Source: JAICQM01 sp963781555
Lineage (GTDB): Bacteria > Chloroflexota > Limnocylindria > QHBO01
Length of the DNA: 64,000 bases
Reading direction: 5' to 3'
NCBI GenBank assembly: GCA_963781555.1
Contig: CAWAGB010000004.1
Span: 62,001-126,000, forward strand
The notes beneath the pieces were generated by a model that did not search any database, was not told where the DNA came from, and saw only the letters and a list, made by a program, of their open reading frames with translations. Below are positions 36,587-46,326 of this stretch, one piece after another. The translations under genes were made by a program, and so were the position numbers. Position 1 is the first letter of the stretch. Each line of letters starts with the position of its first letter.

Positions 36587-38002
36587 ATGTCGAGTCCGCC
36601 GCGCCCCATCGCGCTCTACAACTCCCTCACGCGCTCGGTGGCACCGCTCGAGCCGCACCAGCCGGGCGTCGTCGGGATCTACACCTGCGGGCCGACGGTG
36701 TACCGCTACGCGCACATCGGCAACGTGCGCAGCTTCCTGTTCGCCGACATCCTGCGCCGCAGCCTGGAGTACCTCGGCTACACGGTGCGCCACGTCAAGA
36801 ACATCACCGATGTCGGCCACATGCGGGACGACACCGACGAGGACCGCATGGAGCTCGCGGCGGAGACGGAGGGCAAGTCGCCCTTCGAGATCGCGGCGTT
36901 CTATAGCGATGCCTGGCTGACCGATGAGGCGGCCATCAACATCCTCCCCGTCCACGTGTATCCGAGGGCCACCGAGCACATCGAGCAGATGATCTCGATG
37001 ACCCAGACGCTGCTCGCCAAGGGGCTTGCCTACGAGACCGATGGCAACGTCTACTTCGACGTCAGCGAGTTCCCCGGCTACGGGAAGCTCTCCGGGCAGA
37101 AGCTCGATGCCCTTCGCACCGGGCATCGCGTGGAGGCCGAGGCGGACAAGCGCGACCAGGAGGACTTCGCGCTGTGGAAGCGGGCTGAGGAGCATCGGCT
37201 CATGCGCTGGGACTCGCCGTGGGGTCCGGGCTTTCCCGGCTGGCACATCGAGTGCTCGGCGATGAGCCTCGAGCACCTCGGTGAGTGGGTCGACATCCAC
37301 ACCGGCGGCATCGACAACAAGTTCCCGCATCACGAGGACGAGATCGCACAGTCGGAGGGCGCGCTCGGGCACGAGGTCGTGAAGGTCTGGATGCACGGCG
37401 AGTTCCTGACCCTCAACGAGGCCAAGATGGCCAAGTCGACCGGCAACATCATTCGCGTCACCGAGCTCCCGGAGAAGGGCTTCGAGCCGTTGGCATTCCG
37501 CTACCTGGCGCTGCAAGCGCATTACCGGTCGAAGCTCGACTTCACCGAGGACGCCATGCGGGCTGCCACTTCAGGCCTCGCTCGCCTGCGCCGCGCCGCC
37601 TCCACCGCCTCCGAGACCGATGCCGCCGTCATTGACCTGACCGTCGAGCCCCTCGCTGGCTACCGGGAGCGCTTCACCGCCGCCATTGCGGATGACCTGG
37701 CCACCCCGCGCGCGGTGGCCGTTGCCCACGAGGTCGCAGCGGCGCCCGGCCTCTCCCCGGCGCAGCGGCGCGCCCTGCTGGTCGATTTCGACCGCGTGCT
37801 GGGCGTGGATGTCACCGCGGCCCCTCCGTCGGCCGGCGAGCTGCCCCAGGGTGCCGCCGAGCTGCTCGAGCGCCGCGCCGCGGCGCGGGCAGCGCGCGAC
37901 TTCGCCGCGTCGGATGCGCTGCGCGACGAGCTCGCCGCGCTGGGCGTGGATGTGCGCGACACGCCGGATGGACAGGAGACCGCGCTGCGCTCTCCGCGCT
38001 AG
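36587..38002 (+). CDS. cysS: cysteinyl-tRNA synthetase
   Basis: A 471-residue class I synthetase charging tRNA-Cys. The HIGH-type motif is in YTCGPTVYRYAHIGNVRS, the zinc-binding region in GWHIECSAM and HHEDEIAQSE, and the KMSKS loop appears as KMAKSTGN, a variant with Ala. The C-terminal helical domain ends with the usual ALGVDVRDTPDG. Some relatives act as MshC (mycothiol ligase), but the length and DALR-like tail favour CysS. Confidence 0.95.
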   Translation: MSSPPRPIALYNSLTRSVAPLEPHQPGVVGIYTCGPTVYRYAHIGNVRSFLFADILRRSLEYLGYTVRHVKNITDVGHMRDDTDEDRMELAAETEGKSPFEIAAFYSDAWLTDEAAINILPVHVYPRATEHIEQMISMTQTLLAKGLAYETDGNVYFDVSEFPGYGKLSGQKLDALRTGHRVEAEADKRDQEDFALWKRAEEHRLMRWDSPWGPGFPGWHIECSAMSLEHLGEWVDIHTGGIDNKFPHHEDEIAQSEGALGHEVVKVWMHGEFLTLNEAKMAKSTGNIIRVTELPEKGFEPLAFRYLALQAHYRSKLDFTEDAMRAATSGLARLRRAASTASETDAAVIDLTVEPLAGYRERFTAAIADDLATPRAVAVAHEVAAAPGLSPAQRRALLVDFDRVLGVDVTAAPPSAGELPQGAAELLERRAAARAARDFAASDALRDELAALGVDVRDTPDGQETALRSPR

Positions 38003-38026
38003 CGACTGACCGGGGCGCGGCGGCGG

Positions 38027-39022
38027 CTACTCGCTGGGCGTCGCCGGGGCCGGGTAGATGCCAAAGACGGCGCTCAACCCGTACTGCTCGAGCTCGATCT
38101 GCTGCAGGCACTCCCCCGACTCCAGGTCGTACAGGCCGATGTGCGTACCGATGTCGCGTCGGAATCCGCGCGCCACCCAGCCGACGTTCTCGCGGAACTT
38201 GGTCGGTCGGATGCGCGAAAAACCGATCCACGCGCGCCGGTCGTCCACCGGGTAGATGCTGCGCGTCCAGCCGAGGACGGTCTCGCGCGGGTGGCTCCTG
38301 GTGAGGTCGAGCACCCGATCCACCGTCAGGGACCGCGCGTCGGCGATGGCCACATGGCCATCGACGGTCGTGAAGTAGATTTGCTCGCCGCGCACGACCC
38401 CGTCGTGGACGCGCTGCACGCCGATCTCGATCCGTCGAGCAGGGTCCACCACGGAAACCGCGTCGCGGTGCTCGAAGCGTGTCGCCCAGATCTCCTCGCC
38501 GAGGCGGAAGACGTAGTTCGGATGGGCGGCGTGTGGCTTGGTGGTGGCGACCTTGCGGTAGTCGATGTCGCGGGAGAATCGATGCCAGAGCCCATTCCCG
38601 GTGACGTCGTGCTCGCGCAGGATGGTTCCGTGGAGGTCGATCTCGAAGACCATGTCCATGCCGGTCGCCGCGACGATCAGCGACCCAGCATCCCCGAGGA
38701 TGACGTGGTGCAAGTCGTTGAACTGCGGGATCGAGATGTGATGTTCCAGGACGAAGTCCGGCAGCCGATAGATCAGGACCTCGGTCTGCGTCGTCATGTA
38801 CAGGCGGTCGCCGACCAGCGAGCCTGACTTGAAAAGGATCGTCGCGCCCTCGTCGGGAGTCACCTCCGGCGGCGAGACGTACTCCAGCTGCTTGGTCGCG
38901 GTCCCGCTGTCGACGTCAACGCGCAGGAGCACGCCGGCCTCGTATTGATACCAGTCCAGTGCCGCGGTCAGGGGACGAAGCCCCCGCTGCCGCCCACCGG
39001 CGACATAAAGGTGTTCTGCCAT
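38027..39022 (-). CDS. beta-propeller-like protein of unknown function
   Basis: A 331-residue soluble protein rich in beta strands with repeated blade-like patterns: LYMTTQTEVLIYRLPDF, GSLIVAATGMDMVFEIDLHG, EIWATRFEHRDAVSVVDPA and IYFTTVDGHVAIADAR. Several His residues (NDLHHVILGD, GLWHRFSRDID, KPHAAHPNY) might bind a metal. It has no signal peptide. The family is not recognised. It is divergent from a P-loop kinase with only 12 nt between start codons as annotated. Confidence 0.68.
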   Translation of the reverse strand: MAEHLYVAGGRQRGLRPLTAALDWYQYEAGVLLRVDVDSGTATKQLEYVSPPEVTPDEGATILFKSGSLVGDRLYMTTQTEVLIYRLPDFVLEHHISIPQFNDLHHVILGDAGSLIVAATGMDMVFEIDLHGTILREHDVTGNGLWHRFSRDIDYRKVATTKPHAAHPNYVFRLGEEIWATRFEHRDAVSVVDPARRIEIGVQRVHDGVVRGEQIYFTTVDGHVAIADARSLTVDRVLDLTRSHPRETVLGWTRSIYPVDDRRAWIGFSRIRPTKFRENVGWVARGFRRDIGTHIGLYDLESGECLQQIELEQYGLSAVFGIYPAPATPSE

Positions 39023-39034
39023 ACTCGCCGCTCG

Positions 39035-39727
39035 ATGCTTCGAAGGTTGGGGCGCCCGGCGGCGCGAGCGAGGACCATAGCAACAAAACCCCTCGTGCGA
39101 AAACTGTCCGGACGGGCGGCACCGCCCGACCTCGATCGCGCTCGCATCACCGGCGCGCGACGCATCGTGGTCATCGGACCGCCGGGCTCCGGCAAGACCT
39201 GGCTGGCGCAGCGGATCGGCGAGGCGCGCGGCTGGCCGGTCCACCATTTCGACGAGGTGGGTCACGTCGCAGGGGGAGGCACGCCGCTGCGCGACGCAGG
39301 AATCCTCCGCGGCTTCACGGACCAGCTGGCCACCGAGTTGGCGTGGGTCTGCGAGGGCGTCGACGTGACGTGGACCGGGCCGGCGTTCGCGCATGCCGAT
39401 CTGATCCTCTGGCTGGACGAGGGCGGCCTGCGTCCCGCGATACGCATGGTCCAGCGCTTCCTGCGGCAGGGCCTGGCGGAGGCGCGCCGGCAACGCGGTC
39501 GACGGCGATTCCTCCGATTCCGCGACTACGCGCGGCGCATCGGTCAGCTCATGGGCAGCCTCGGAAGATCGGCCACCTACGGGCACTCCCCGGACGCTGG
39601 AGCCGCTTCGGAGACGCGCGCCGCGCTGGCCACGGCGCTGGCCCCCCATGGCGCCAAGGTGCTGCGTGTCGCCTCCGCGCGCGAGCGCGCACGCGTCATC
39701 CGGTTGCTGCTCGGTCACGACGGCTGA
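39035..39727 (+). CDS. P-loop NTPase, adenylate-kinase-like
   Basis: A 230-residue protein with Walker A VIGPPGSGKTWLA, then RGWPVHHFDEVGHVAGGG and an Arg-rich C-terminal half. It resembles the kinase at 19354 in the order of motifs (P-loop, then a short HxxD/E segment). Substrate unknown. The start may be ATG 39035 or GTG 39098; the first 35 residues are basic and not conserved-looking. It stands at the edge of the glycan locus. Confidence 0.7.
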   Translation: MLRRLGRPAARARTIATKPLVRKLSGRAAPPDLDRARITGARRIVVIGPPGSGKTWLAQRIGEARGWPVHHFDEVGHVAGGGTPLRDAGILRGFTDQLATELAWVCEGVDVTWTGPAFAHADLILWLDEGGLRPAIRMVQRFLRQGLAEARRQRGRRRFLRFRDYARRIGQLMGSLGRSATYGHSPDAGAASETRAALATALAPHGAKVLRVASARERARVIRLLLGHDG

Positions 39728-39751
39728 ACCAGCGGTCGGACCGAGCGTCAC

Positions 39752-40678
39752 TCACCCGTCGGGCGTGCCGAACCACAGGTGCTCGAGATCGCGATCCAGC
39801 AGGCGACTCAGGCGCTGGACATCCGGCCGCAGTTCTTCGACCAGCGAGCGCCGCAGCGCCGGATCGAGCGGCGTCCGCCGCTCGGGCGCGGCATTCAGGC
39901 GGTCCATCAACGGGCCGACATGTGGCCGCAGCGCCCGCGGCACGATCATCCGCCCCAGTCGGATGACCCATGGCGTAAGGATGGCGCGCTGCAGCGTTTC
40001 GCTGCGTCTCCTGGCGGCTGCGTTGACCACTGATGTTTCCGGCATGGGGATGCGGGGCAGGCCGAGAAAGTCGAGCGCCGACTGGTACGCGGCGCCCGGG
40101 TCGGACCGGAAGTCGTCGAAGATGACGACGTGGACCTGATCGCGTCCGAAGCGGTCGAAGTAGCGCTCGACCTGCGCCGCGTAGCGCGCCACGTCGCGGT
40201 AGAGCAGGCCCTTGACGTTGCGCGGCCGGCGCGGGAGCCGACGGCCCTGGCGGCGATCGTCCTCGGCGGCAAGCGCCTCCGCGAACGGGAGCTCTTCGGT
40301 GCCGCCGAACCGGCGCCGCCCGTGCAGCGAGTACATCATTTCCACCGGGTCGCGCAGCATGACCAGGATCCGCGCGCCGGGGCGGGCCGCATGAATATTG
40401 GCCGCCGCATCCCTGGAATACAGGTACCAGGTCGAGGCCTCGCCCGCCAGCTGACCGGCATCCGCATCGGCGAAGAGCATTCGATACTCGTCGCGGTCGC
40501 GCATGAACGAGACAGAGTCGAGGAAGCTGCCCGAGTCGAGATCGGTGCAGAAGTGGTTCGGTTCCTTGTTGGGGGGAACGTAAACCCCCGGATGCCGGCC
40601 GAGGTACTCGAACATGTAGGTCGTCCCGCACCGCGGCGCGCCGACGATGAAGAACTCCGGGATGCGGCCCTCACGCAT
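39752..40678 (-). CDS. PAPS-dependent sulfotransferase
   Basis: A 308-residue protein with the 5'-phosphosulfate loop FIVGAPRCGTTYMFEYLG and the 3'-phosphate-binding segment VMLRDPVEMMYSLH. It would transfer sulfate from PAPS to a hydroxyl of a glycan or lipid. The ATG at 40678 overlaps the flippase stop by 8 nt; an ATG at 40717 is an alternative. Being downstream of a flippase and near glycosyltransferases suggests a sulfated surface polysaccharide. Confidence 0.88.
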   Translation of the reverse strand: MREGRIPEFFIVGAPRCGTTYMFEYLGRHPGVYVPPNKEPNHFCTDLDSGSFLDSVSFMRDRDEYRMLFADADAGQLAGEASTWYLYSRDAAANIHAARPGARILVMLRDPVEMMYSLHGRRRFGGTEELPFAEALAAEDDRRQGRRLPRRPRNVKGLLYRDVARYAAQVERYFDRFGRDQVHVVIFDDFRSDPGAAYQSALDFLGLPRIPMPETSVVNAAARRRSETLQRAILTPWVIRLGRMIVPRALRPHVGPLMDRLNAAPERRTPLDPALRRSLVEELRPDVQRLSRLLDRDLEHLWFGTPDG

Positions 40679-42057
40679 CCGACGGTCGCCTCTCGCCCAC
40701 GTTGTGACGGCTCGCACCGCCCGGGTGCAGGCCGAGGGCGGTGGTGTCGATCCCCAGCTCGCGGCGTGCCACGATTGCCAGCCAGATGTTCCAGGTGGTC
40801 AGGCTCAGAGCGCCTGCCCACGCCGCGCCCTCGACGCCGAGCCACGGGATCAGCGCGGCGCTGACGACCACGGTGACGACGGCTCCGACGGTGACGCCGA
40901 ACGCCGCCTGACGCTCGCGCCGGGCCATCGTCAACAGCGTGCCGGCAGACCCCATGGCGGCATTGACCAGCTGGCCCAGGCTGAGGATTGCCAGCGCCGG
41001 AGCCGCGGCAGTGAAGGCCGGAGGGAACGCGAGGTCCAGGAACCACGACCCGAAGAAGATGAAGCCAAGCGCGGGGGGCAGCGAGCAGAGAAGCGTGACC
41101 CGCGCGCTCAGGGTCACGAGGCGACGCAGCTCCTGCGGTCCGTCCCGCGTCCCACAGGCGAGCCGCAGTCGGTGACAGGACGGCGTTCACGGCAGTCAGC
41201 GCGAATGGGATGAGCAGCACGAGCCGCGCTGCGGCACCGTACAGGCCCGATTGCTCCGTCGTGGCGATCAGCCCCAGCAGGACGATCCCCGCCTGGTTGT
41301 TGATGACCGCGGCGCCACCGAGGATGGCGAACGGCAGGGCGTGGCGGAGCGACGGGAAGGTCGTCCCGCGCGCCAGCGGCGCACCCGGACTCGACATTGC
41401 GCGGACGAGGAACACGGCGCCGAACCCGACCGCCGTGGCGAACGAGAGCGCGAAGAGGACCAGCACCACCGACGCCGGCAGCGGAACTCCCAGGATGGCT
41501 GCCGCCACGCCGACGAGGATGATGAACGCCAGTGGACGAATCACCATCTCGGGCGCCTGGGCGGCAACGATCCTGCGCATACCCAGGGTCGCACCCTGCT
41601 GAACCCGGTTCCAGGTGGCAAGCGGCAGGGCAAACAGGCCGATCCACACGGCGACCACCGTCTCGGATGCAGCCCCGCGGGCAACGAAGAAGCTGACCAG
41701 CGCCGCGACAAGACCGATGACCGTAGCCGTCGCAAGCGTCATGAGCCGGGACCCCGATACCACCGCCCGGGCCGCATCAAGCTGGCCGCGCCTGTCGTGC
41801 ACGGCGACCTCGCGGGTGAGGAGCCGATCCAGACCGAGGACTCCTGGAATTGCCAGCAGCATCACCAGCGCCATGACGAACACCACCAGGCCGTAGCCAC
41901 TCAGGCTGAGGACGCGCGTCAGCACGATGGCGATGAGAAGATTGAGCGCACTGCCGCCCACGTTGAGGGCGAACGTTCCGGCGGCACCGCGTGCCAACCG
42001 CTGGGTCAGGCCCGCGTCGTGGGAGGAGGCAGCCGGCGCGGGCTGCTGGTGGTCCAT
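40671..42057 (-). pseudogene. polysaccharide flippase (Wzx/MATE-like), single frameshift
   Basis: A membrane protein with about 12-14 helices, split into two frames. The N-terminal part runs from MDHQQPAPAASSHD through GTFALNVGGSALNLLIAIVL and NNQAGIVLLGLIA to SPTAARLWDAGRT; the C-terminal part continues in the next frame from QELRRLVTLSARVTLLCSLP to the stop at 40671. One extra base near 41136-41139 accounts for the shift. With it removed the protein would be about 460 residues, normal for Wzx, which exports lipid-linked oligosaccharides. TACCAT ends 9 nt before the ATG and AAGG lies between. Confidence 0.82.
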
Positions 42058-42066
42058 GTCACCTTC

Positions 42067-42072
42067 ATGGTA
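42067..42072 (-). promoter_or_regulatory. -10 box of the flippase gene
   Basis: TACCAT lies 9 nt before the ATG at 42057. Confidence 0.42.
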
Positions 42073-42223
42073 CTCAAGTCGTGTCGCGACCCGGCCCGCC
42101 GTCCGGTCCGGTGACGTGGCGAGCAGTCCGGAGAGGTCACCGTGCTCGCTGCCACGGACGCGCCTGACCGACGGCGAACCGATGCGAAACCAATGGCCCA
42201 CAGACATCCGCCGCCCATGCCCG

Positions 42224-42229
42224 TAGCGT
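42224..42229 (+). promoter_or_regulatory. -10 box of the first beta-helix gene
   Basis: TAGCGT lies 6 nt before the ATG at 42236. A TATAAG six-mer just inside the coding region (42242-42247) is an alternative -10. Confidence 0.38.
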
Positions 42230-42235
42230 CCGCAC

Positions 42236-44192
42236 ATGAGATATAAGGCGCTTCCGGTATCGGTTCGAACGTCCTCCTTTCGCTCGGGCCGCCCCGCGGC
42301 CGGGAATCCGGGAGGCAAGCCGGGCGGAGCGCACCGTCTCAAGGACATCGTTGCGCTCATCATCATGATTGCCCTCGTGCCGGCGATCGCCCTACCCATG
42401 ATGACCGCGTCGGCAGGCAACCCAACGCTCACCACCATCGGCATTCTCCAGCCGGGAGTGATGGCCCGCGTCGCGGGCACAGGATTCGTCCGCAATACGG
42501 CGCTGATCGTGTGGTGGGACGGCACCCAGGTCGCCTCAGCGCGCAGCAATCAGCGAGGCGGATTCGACGTGCCCGTCGCCGTCCCCGCCGATGCTGCCAG
42601 CGGCAGTCACGTTGTGGCTGCCTCCTATGCGAGCGGTGGCAAGAATCGCGCCGTCCCGACGACCATGGTCGTCACCATCACCGTCACCGTGACGCCTGCT
42701 CCCACGCCGGTGGCAACCGCGGCCCTGCCGACACCGATCCCCACCTCTCCACCGCCGACACCCGCGCCGACGTTGATTCCGAGCCCCACGGCCACGACAT
42801 CGCCGCCCGCGGTCCCGAGCGTTGTCGCAACTGCCACATCGGCGCCGACCCAGACCCCGCCTGCCGCGACGCCAAGCGCGTCGCCCACGACCCTCCCGGG
42901 ATTCTTCGTCTCCAGCTCCGGCAGTGATGCCAACCCAGGGACAGTCAGTGCCCCGTGGCAGACGCTGCAGCACGCGGCATCCACGGTGACGGCCGGCGCA
43001 ACGGTGAACATTCGCGGCGGCACGTATGCCGGGTTCCGGATGACGCGGTCCGGCACCGCCGCCGCACCGATCACGTTCGCGTCGTACCCGGGTGAGACGG
43101 CCGTCGTCTCCGGGTCCGCCACCACCGTCAACGTGATCGCGTTGGCGGCGGTGCATGACATCGTCCTGCGAGGCCTGACGGTCCAGGGCGCCGCCGCCGA
43201 CAAGTCCGGTGCGGGGATACGCGTGGACGGCGGCTCAACTCGCATCCGCGTCGAGTCGAACCTGCTGCGCGAAAACCGCAGCTACGGCATCAGCATCGTC
43301 GATGCAACCTACGTCACGGTTGACAACAACGAGATCACCGGTAACGCGGAGGGTGTCTACATTCTCCGCGCGGGCACGGGCGTCGTGGTCAGCAACAACA
43401 GCATCCACCACCAGGACCGAATGGTCGTCGCCACCGTCGGTGGCAGCGACGATCACGGCGCCGTTGGGGTCTCATTCGTCACGGACGACCGGCCCGGTGC
43501 TGGCAACCGGCAATCGGGTCTGGGGCAACCGGGCGCCCAGCCCAGACTACGGGTACGACGGGGGCGCCTTCGAGATCTACGCCGCGAGCCAGGTTACGAT
43601 CACCGGCAACACCATGTGGGACAACCGCAACGTCATCGAGACCGGCAGCGACGGCGCGGCATGCAGCGGCAACCGCTTCACGCGCAACATCGCGTACGGC
43701 GCAACGACCGTTGACGTCAGCAAGGGAATGATCCTGCGCTGCGCCGAGGGCATGCTCGTCGCCAATAACACCTTCTACCGCCTCGACATGTTCGTCTTCG
43801 ACATCCAGACAGGCGGCAACTTCGGGACCTCCATCAGCGGCCTCACGCTACTGAATAACGTGGCCATGATGCGAACCGGCAAGGTGTACGGCATTGCCAC
43901 CGGCCTTGCCCCGATGGTGCGGGCTGACTACAACGTCGTCTACCAGGAGTCGGGCGGCACGCTCGGCAGCTATGCCGGCTATGGCTCGACATCGAGCCTG
44001 AGTACCTTCCGCGCCTGGACCGGATTTGACGTCCACGGCATGAACGCCGATCCTTCATTCCATCAAGCCGGTACCCTTGACTTCCGGGTGACCGTGGATT
44101 CCCCCGCCATCGATCGCGGCACCTCGGTTCCCGGGGTCACCGAAGGAGTCATTGGCGCGGCACCAGATATTGGACGCTATGAATCGCATTGA
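42236..44192 (+). pseudogene. secreted right-handed beta-helix protein, single frameshift
   Basis: The protein has a signal anchor (DIVALIIMIALVPAIALPMM), a short beta domain, a Pro/Thr-rich linker (about residues 150-220), then a DUF1565-like start FFVSSSGSDANPGTVSAPWQ and a parallel beta-helix with repeated N-rich rungs (VTVDNNEITGNAEGVYI). The frame breaks at 43483-43485; one extra G separates GVSFVT from TGPVLATGNRVWGN, which continues to the stop at 44192. The next gene encodes a close paralogue without a break, which shows where the frame should go. Likely an extracellular polysaccharide-binding or lyase-like protein; no catalytic residues identified. Confidence 0.8.
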
Positions 44193-45588
44193 CCAACACC
44201 GCCGCGGCACCCTGCCGCTTGCCGTCGGCTTCCTTCTCGCGACCGTCCTCCAGGTAGCGGTCACCGCACCCGCCGCAGCCGCGACGAACTACTACGTCAG
44301 CCCGCGCGGCAACGACAGCAACCCCGGCTCGTCGTCCCAGCCCTGGCGAACCCTCCAGCGCGCCGCAGACGTGGCCCCGCCCGGAGCCGTCGTCCAGATT
44401 CGGGGCGGCACCTACGCTCCCTTCGTCATGAAGCGCTCGGGAACCTCCAGCCAACCGATCGTCTTCCAGCGTTACGGCACGGAGGACGTGGCGGTGGTCG
44501 GAACAGCCGCGACGGACAATGTGATCAAGATCACCGCCGCGCATGACGTCGTCATCCGTGCCCTGCGCGTCACCGGAGCCGCACACAGCAGGGGCGGGGC
44601 CGGCATCCGGGTCGAGAATGGCTCGACTCGCGTGCGAATCGAGAGCAACGGCATCTACGAGAATCGCAGCTACGGCGTGTCCGTGGTCGACTCCACGTAC
44701 ATCACCGTGTATGACAACGCGATCAGCGGAAATGCCGAGGGCGTCTTTGTGCTGCGGGGCGGCAACGGCGTCCAGGTAGTGTCGAACCGGGTCCATCACC
44801 AGGACCGTATGGTCGTCGCGACGCAGGGCGGCTCCGATGATCATGGTGGCGTCGGCATTTCGGTCGTGCACAGCACGGGCGGCGCCCGCATCAGCTCGAA
44901 CACCATCTGGGGCAACCGTGCCGTGAGCCCTGATTGGGGGTACGACGGCGGCGCCGTCGAGATCTACGACGCGAGCAACGTCGTGATCGAGGGCAACGTC
45001 ATGTGGGACAACCGGATGGTCATCGAAACCGGTTCTGATGCCAACGGCTGCTACAACAACATCTTCCGCCGGAATGTTGCGTATGGCGCGACAACGAAGG
45101 ACGTGAGCAAGGGCATGGTGTTCCGCTGTGCGGAGAACATGCTGGTTGCCAACAACACCTTCCATGCGCTGGACACGTTCGTGTTCGATCTCAAGCAGGG
45201 CGGGACGAACCATTCGACATCGATCGCCGGGCTGCGGATCATGAACAACATCGCGGTCCAGCGACCGGGCGCGAAGGTGTACGGGCTCGAATCGGCGCTG
45301 CCATCGTCGGTCCGGATCGAATTCAATCTCGCCTACAACCCCGGCGGGACGATTGCGTCGAAGTCAGGGGCGGGATGGACGGCCAGCATGGCGACATGGC
45401 AGTCGTGGGGCTACGACCGTGTCGGGGTGAATGCCGACCCGCGGTTCGTCAACGCCGCCGGGCACGACTACCGATTGACGAGTGGGTCACCGGCGAGAGA
45501 TCGCGGCACCTGGGCGGTCGGCGGCTTTGCCGCGTTCCCGATTGTCGGTGCGAATCCGGACATGGGACGGTGGGAGTTCTATCCCTGA
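44179..45588 (+). CDS. secreted right-handed beta-helix protein
   Basis: A 469-residue protein with a signal peptide (LPLAVGFLLATVLQVAVTAP) and a parallel beta-helix that begins YYVSPRGNDSNPGSSSQPW, the usual DUF1565/NosD-like opening. It is a paralogue of the preceding gene: shared segments include HHQDRMVVAT, GGSDDHG, NRAVSPDWGYDGGAVEIY and YGATTKDVSKGM. ATG 44179 lies inside the end of the first gene (14-nt overlap); an ATG at 44152 is possible. It lacks the Pro-rich linker of its neighbour. Probable role: surface or released glycan-active or adhesive protein. Confidence 0.85.
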   Translation: MNRIDQHRRGTLPLAVGFLLATVLQVAVTAPAAAATNYYVSPRGNDSNPGSSSQPWRTLQRAADVAPPGAVVQIRGGTYAPFVMKRSGTSSQPIVFQRYGTEDVAVVGTAATDNVIKITAAHDVVIRALRVTGAAHSRGGAGIRVENGSTRVRIESNGIYENRSYGVSVVDSTYITVYDNAISGNAEGVFVLRGGNGVQVVSNRVHHQDRMVVATQGGSDDHGGVGISVVHSTGGARISSNTIWGNRAVSPDWGYDGGAVEIYDASNVVIEGNVMWDNRMVIETGSDANGCYNNIFRRNVAYGATTKDVSKGMVFRCAENMLVANNTFHALDTFVFDLKQGGTNHSTSIAGLRIMNNIAVQRPGAKVYGLESALPSSVRIEFNLAYNPGGTIASKSGAGWTASMATWQSWGYDRVGVNADPRFVNAAGHDYRLTSGSPARDRGTWAVGGFAAFPIVGANPDMGRWEFYP

Positions 45589-45609
45589 CCGGCGCCACGA
45601 CGGAGGTCG

Positions 45610-46326
45610 TCAGAGCTCGAGGCTGACCTCGCGGTAGGGCTCGCGCTCGTCGCCTCGGAACAGCTCGACCTCAATCCGCTGCGCCCCGTCGGGCGCCTGG
45701 ATCGGCAATGAAAATGTCTCGCCCGGCGCGAGTTCGATCACGTGCTCGTCGGACTCGGTGCTCACCACGAGCCGGAACCGCGTTCGGGTGAGCTCCTCGC
45801 TGTCGACGCTGATGTTCACGGTATCCGACAACCGCTCGATGGAGAGCTGCGTGAAGCCGGGGTCCGTACGCACATTGGCCGCCACGACGGCGACGATGCC
45901 CGCGAGCCCCACCAGGACTGCGCCGGCAACGAGCTGGAGCCCATCGGCTCGCTCAACGGGGCGCAGGCTCGACCGCCGGGGCAGGCGTTGGCCGGCCGGG
46001 CGGACCCGGACAAGCACGGCCGCTGCGACCGCGCTCACGCCGCCGAGCAGGACGATCCACGAGAATGCGGACACTCCGCTCGGGAAGAGATTCATCACCT
46101 GCGCCCCGAGGATGATCAAGACGATGCTCAGGCTGACCGCGAAGAGAAGCCGCTCGACGCGGCCCACATCGGTTCTGCCCAGGATCAGCTCGCCGAGGAG
46201 GAAGCCGGGAATTCCATACACCGCCGCCGCGACGAGCCACGACGGCAGCAACCCAGCGGCGCCGGCGATGATCAGCACCACAAGGAGCAGAGCCAGGAGC
46301 GGATAGCCGAGTTGCTGACGCCTCAT
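45610..46326 (-). CDS. DUF1616-like membrane protein
   Basis: A 238-residue protein with four N-terminal helices (LLALLLVVLIIAGAAGLLP; FAVSLSIVLIILGAQVMNLF) and, after a fifth helix near residue 140, a soluble beta domain ending GDEREPYREVSLEL. The order of hydrophobic and beta parts resembles DUF1616 proteins often found in glycan loci. The start overlaps the stop of the GT-C-like gene as ATGA. Last gene of the long minus-strand glycan operon. Confidence 0.65.
   Translation of the reverse strand: MRRQQLGYPLLALLLVVLIIAGAAGLLPSWLVAAAVYGIPGFLLGELILGRTDVGRVERLLFAVSLSIVLIILGAQVMNLFPSGVSAFSWIVLLGGVSAVAAAVLVRVRPAGQRLPRRSSLRPVERADGLQLVAGAVLVGLAGIVAVVAANVRTDPGFTQLSIERLSDTVNISVDSEELTRTRFRLVVSTESDEHVIELAPGETFSLPIQAPDGAQRIEVELFRGDEREPYREVSLEL

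Noticed and set aside
42258..42280. T-arm-like GGTTCGAAC suggesting a tRNA
   Set aside because: The flanking bases do not form the required 5-bp T stem and no acceptor, D or anticodon arm fits; the stretch lies inside the beta-helix coding frame.
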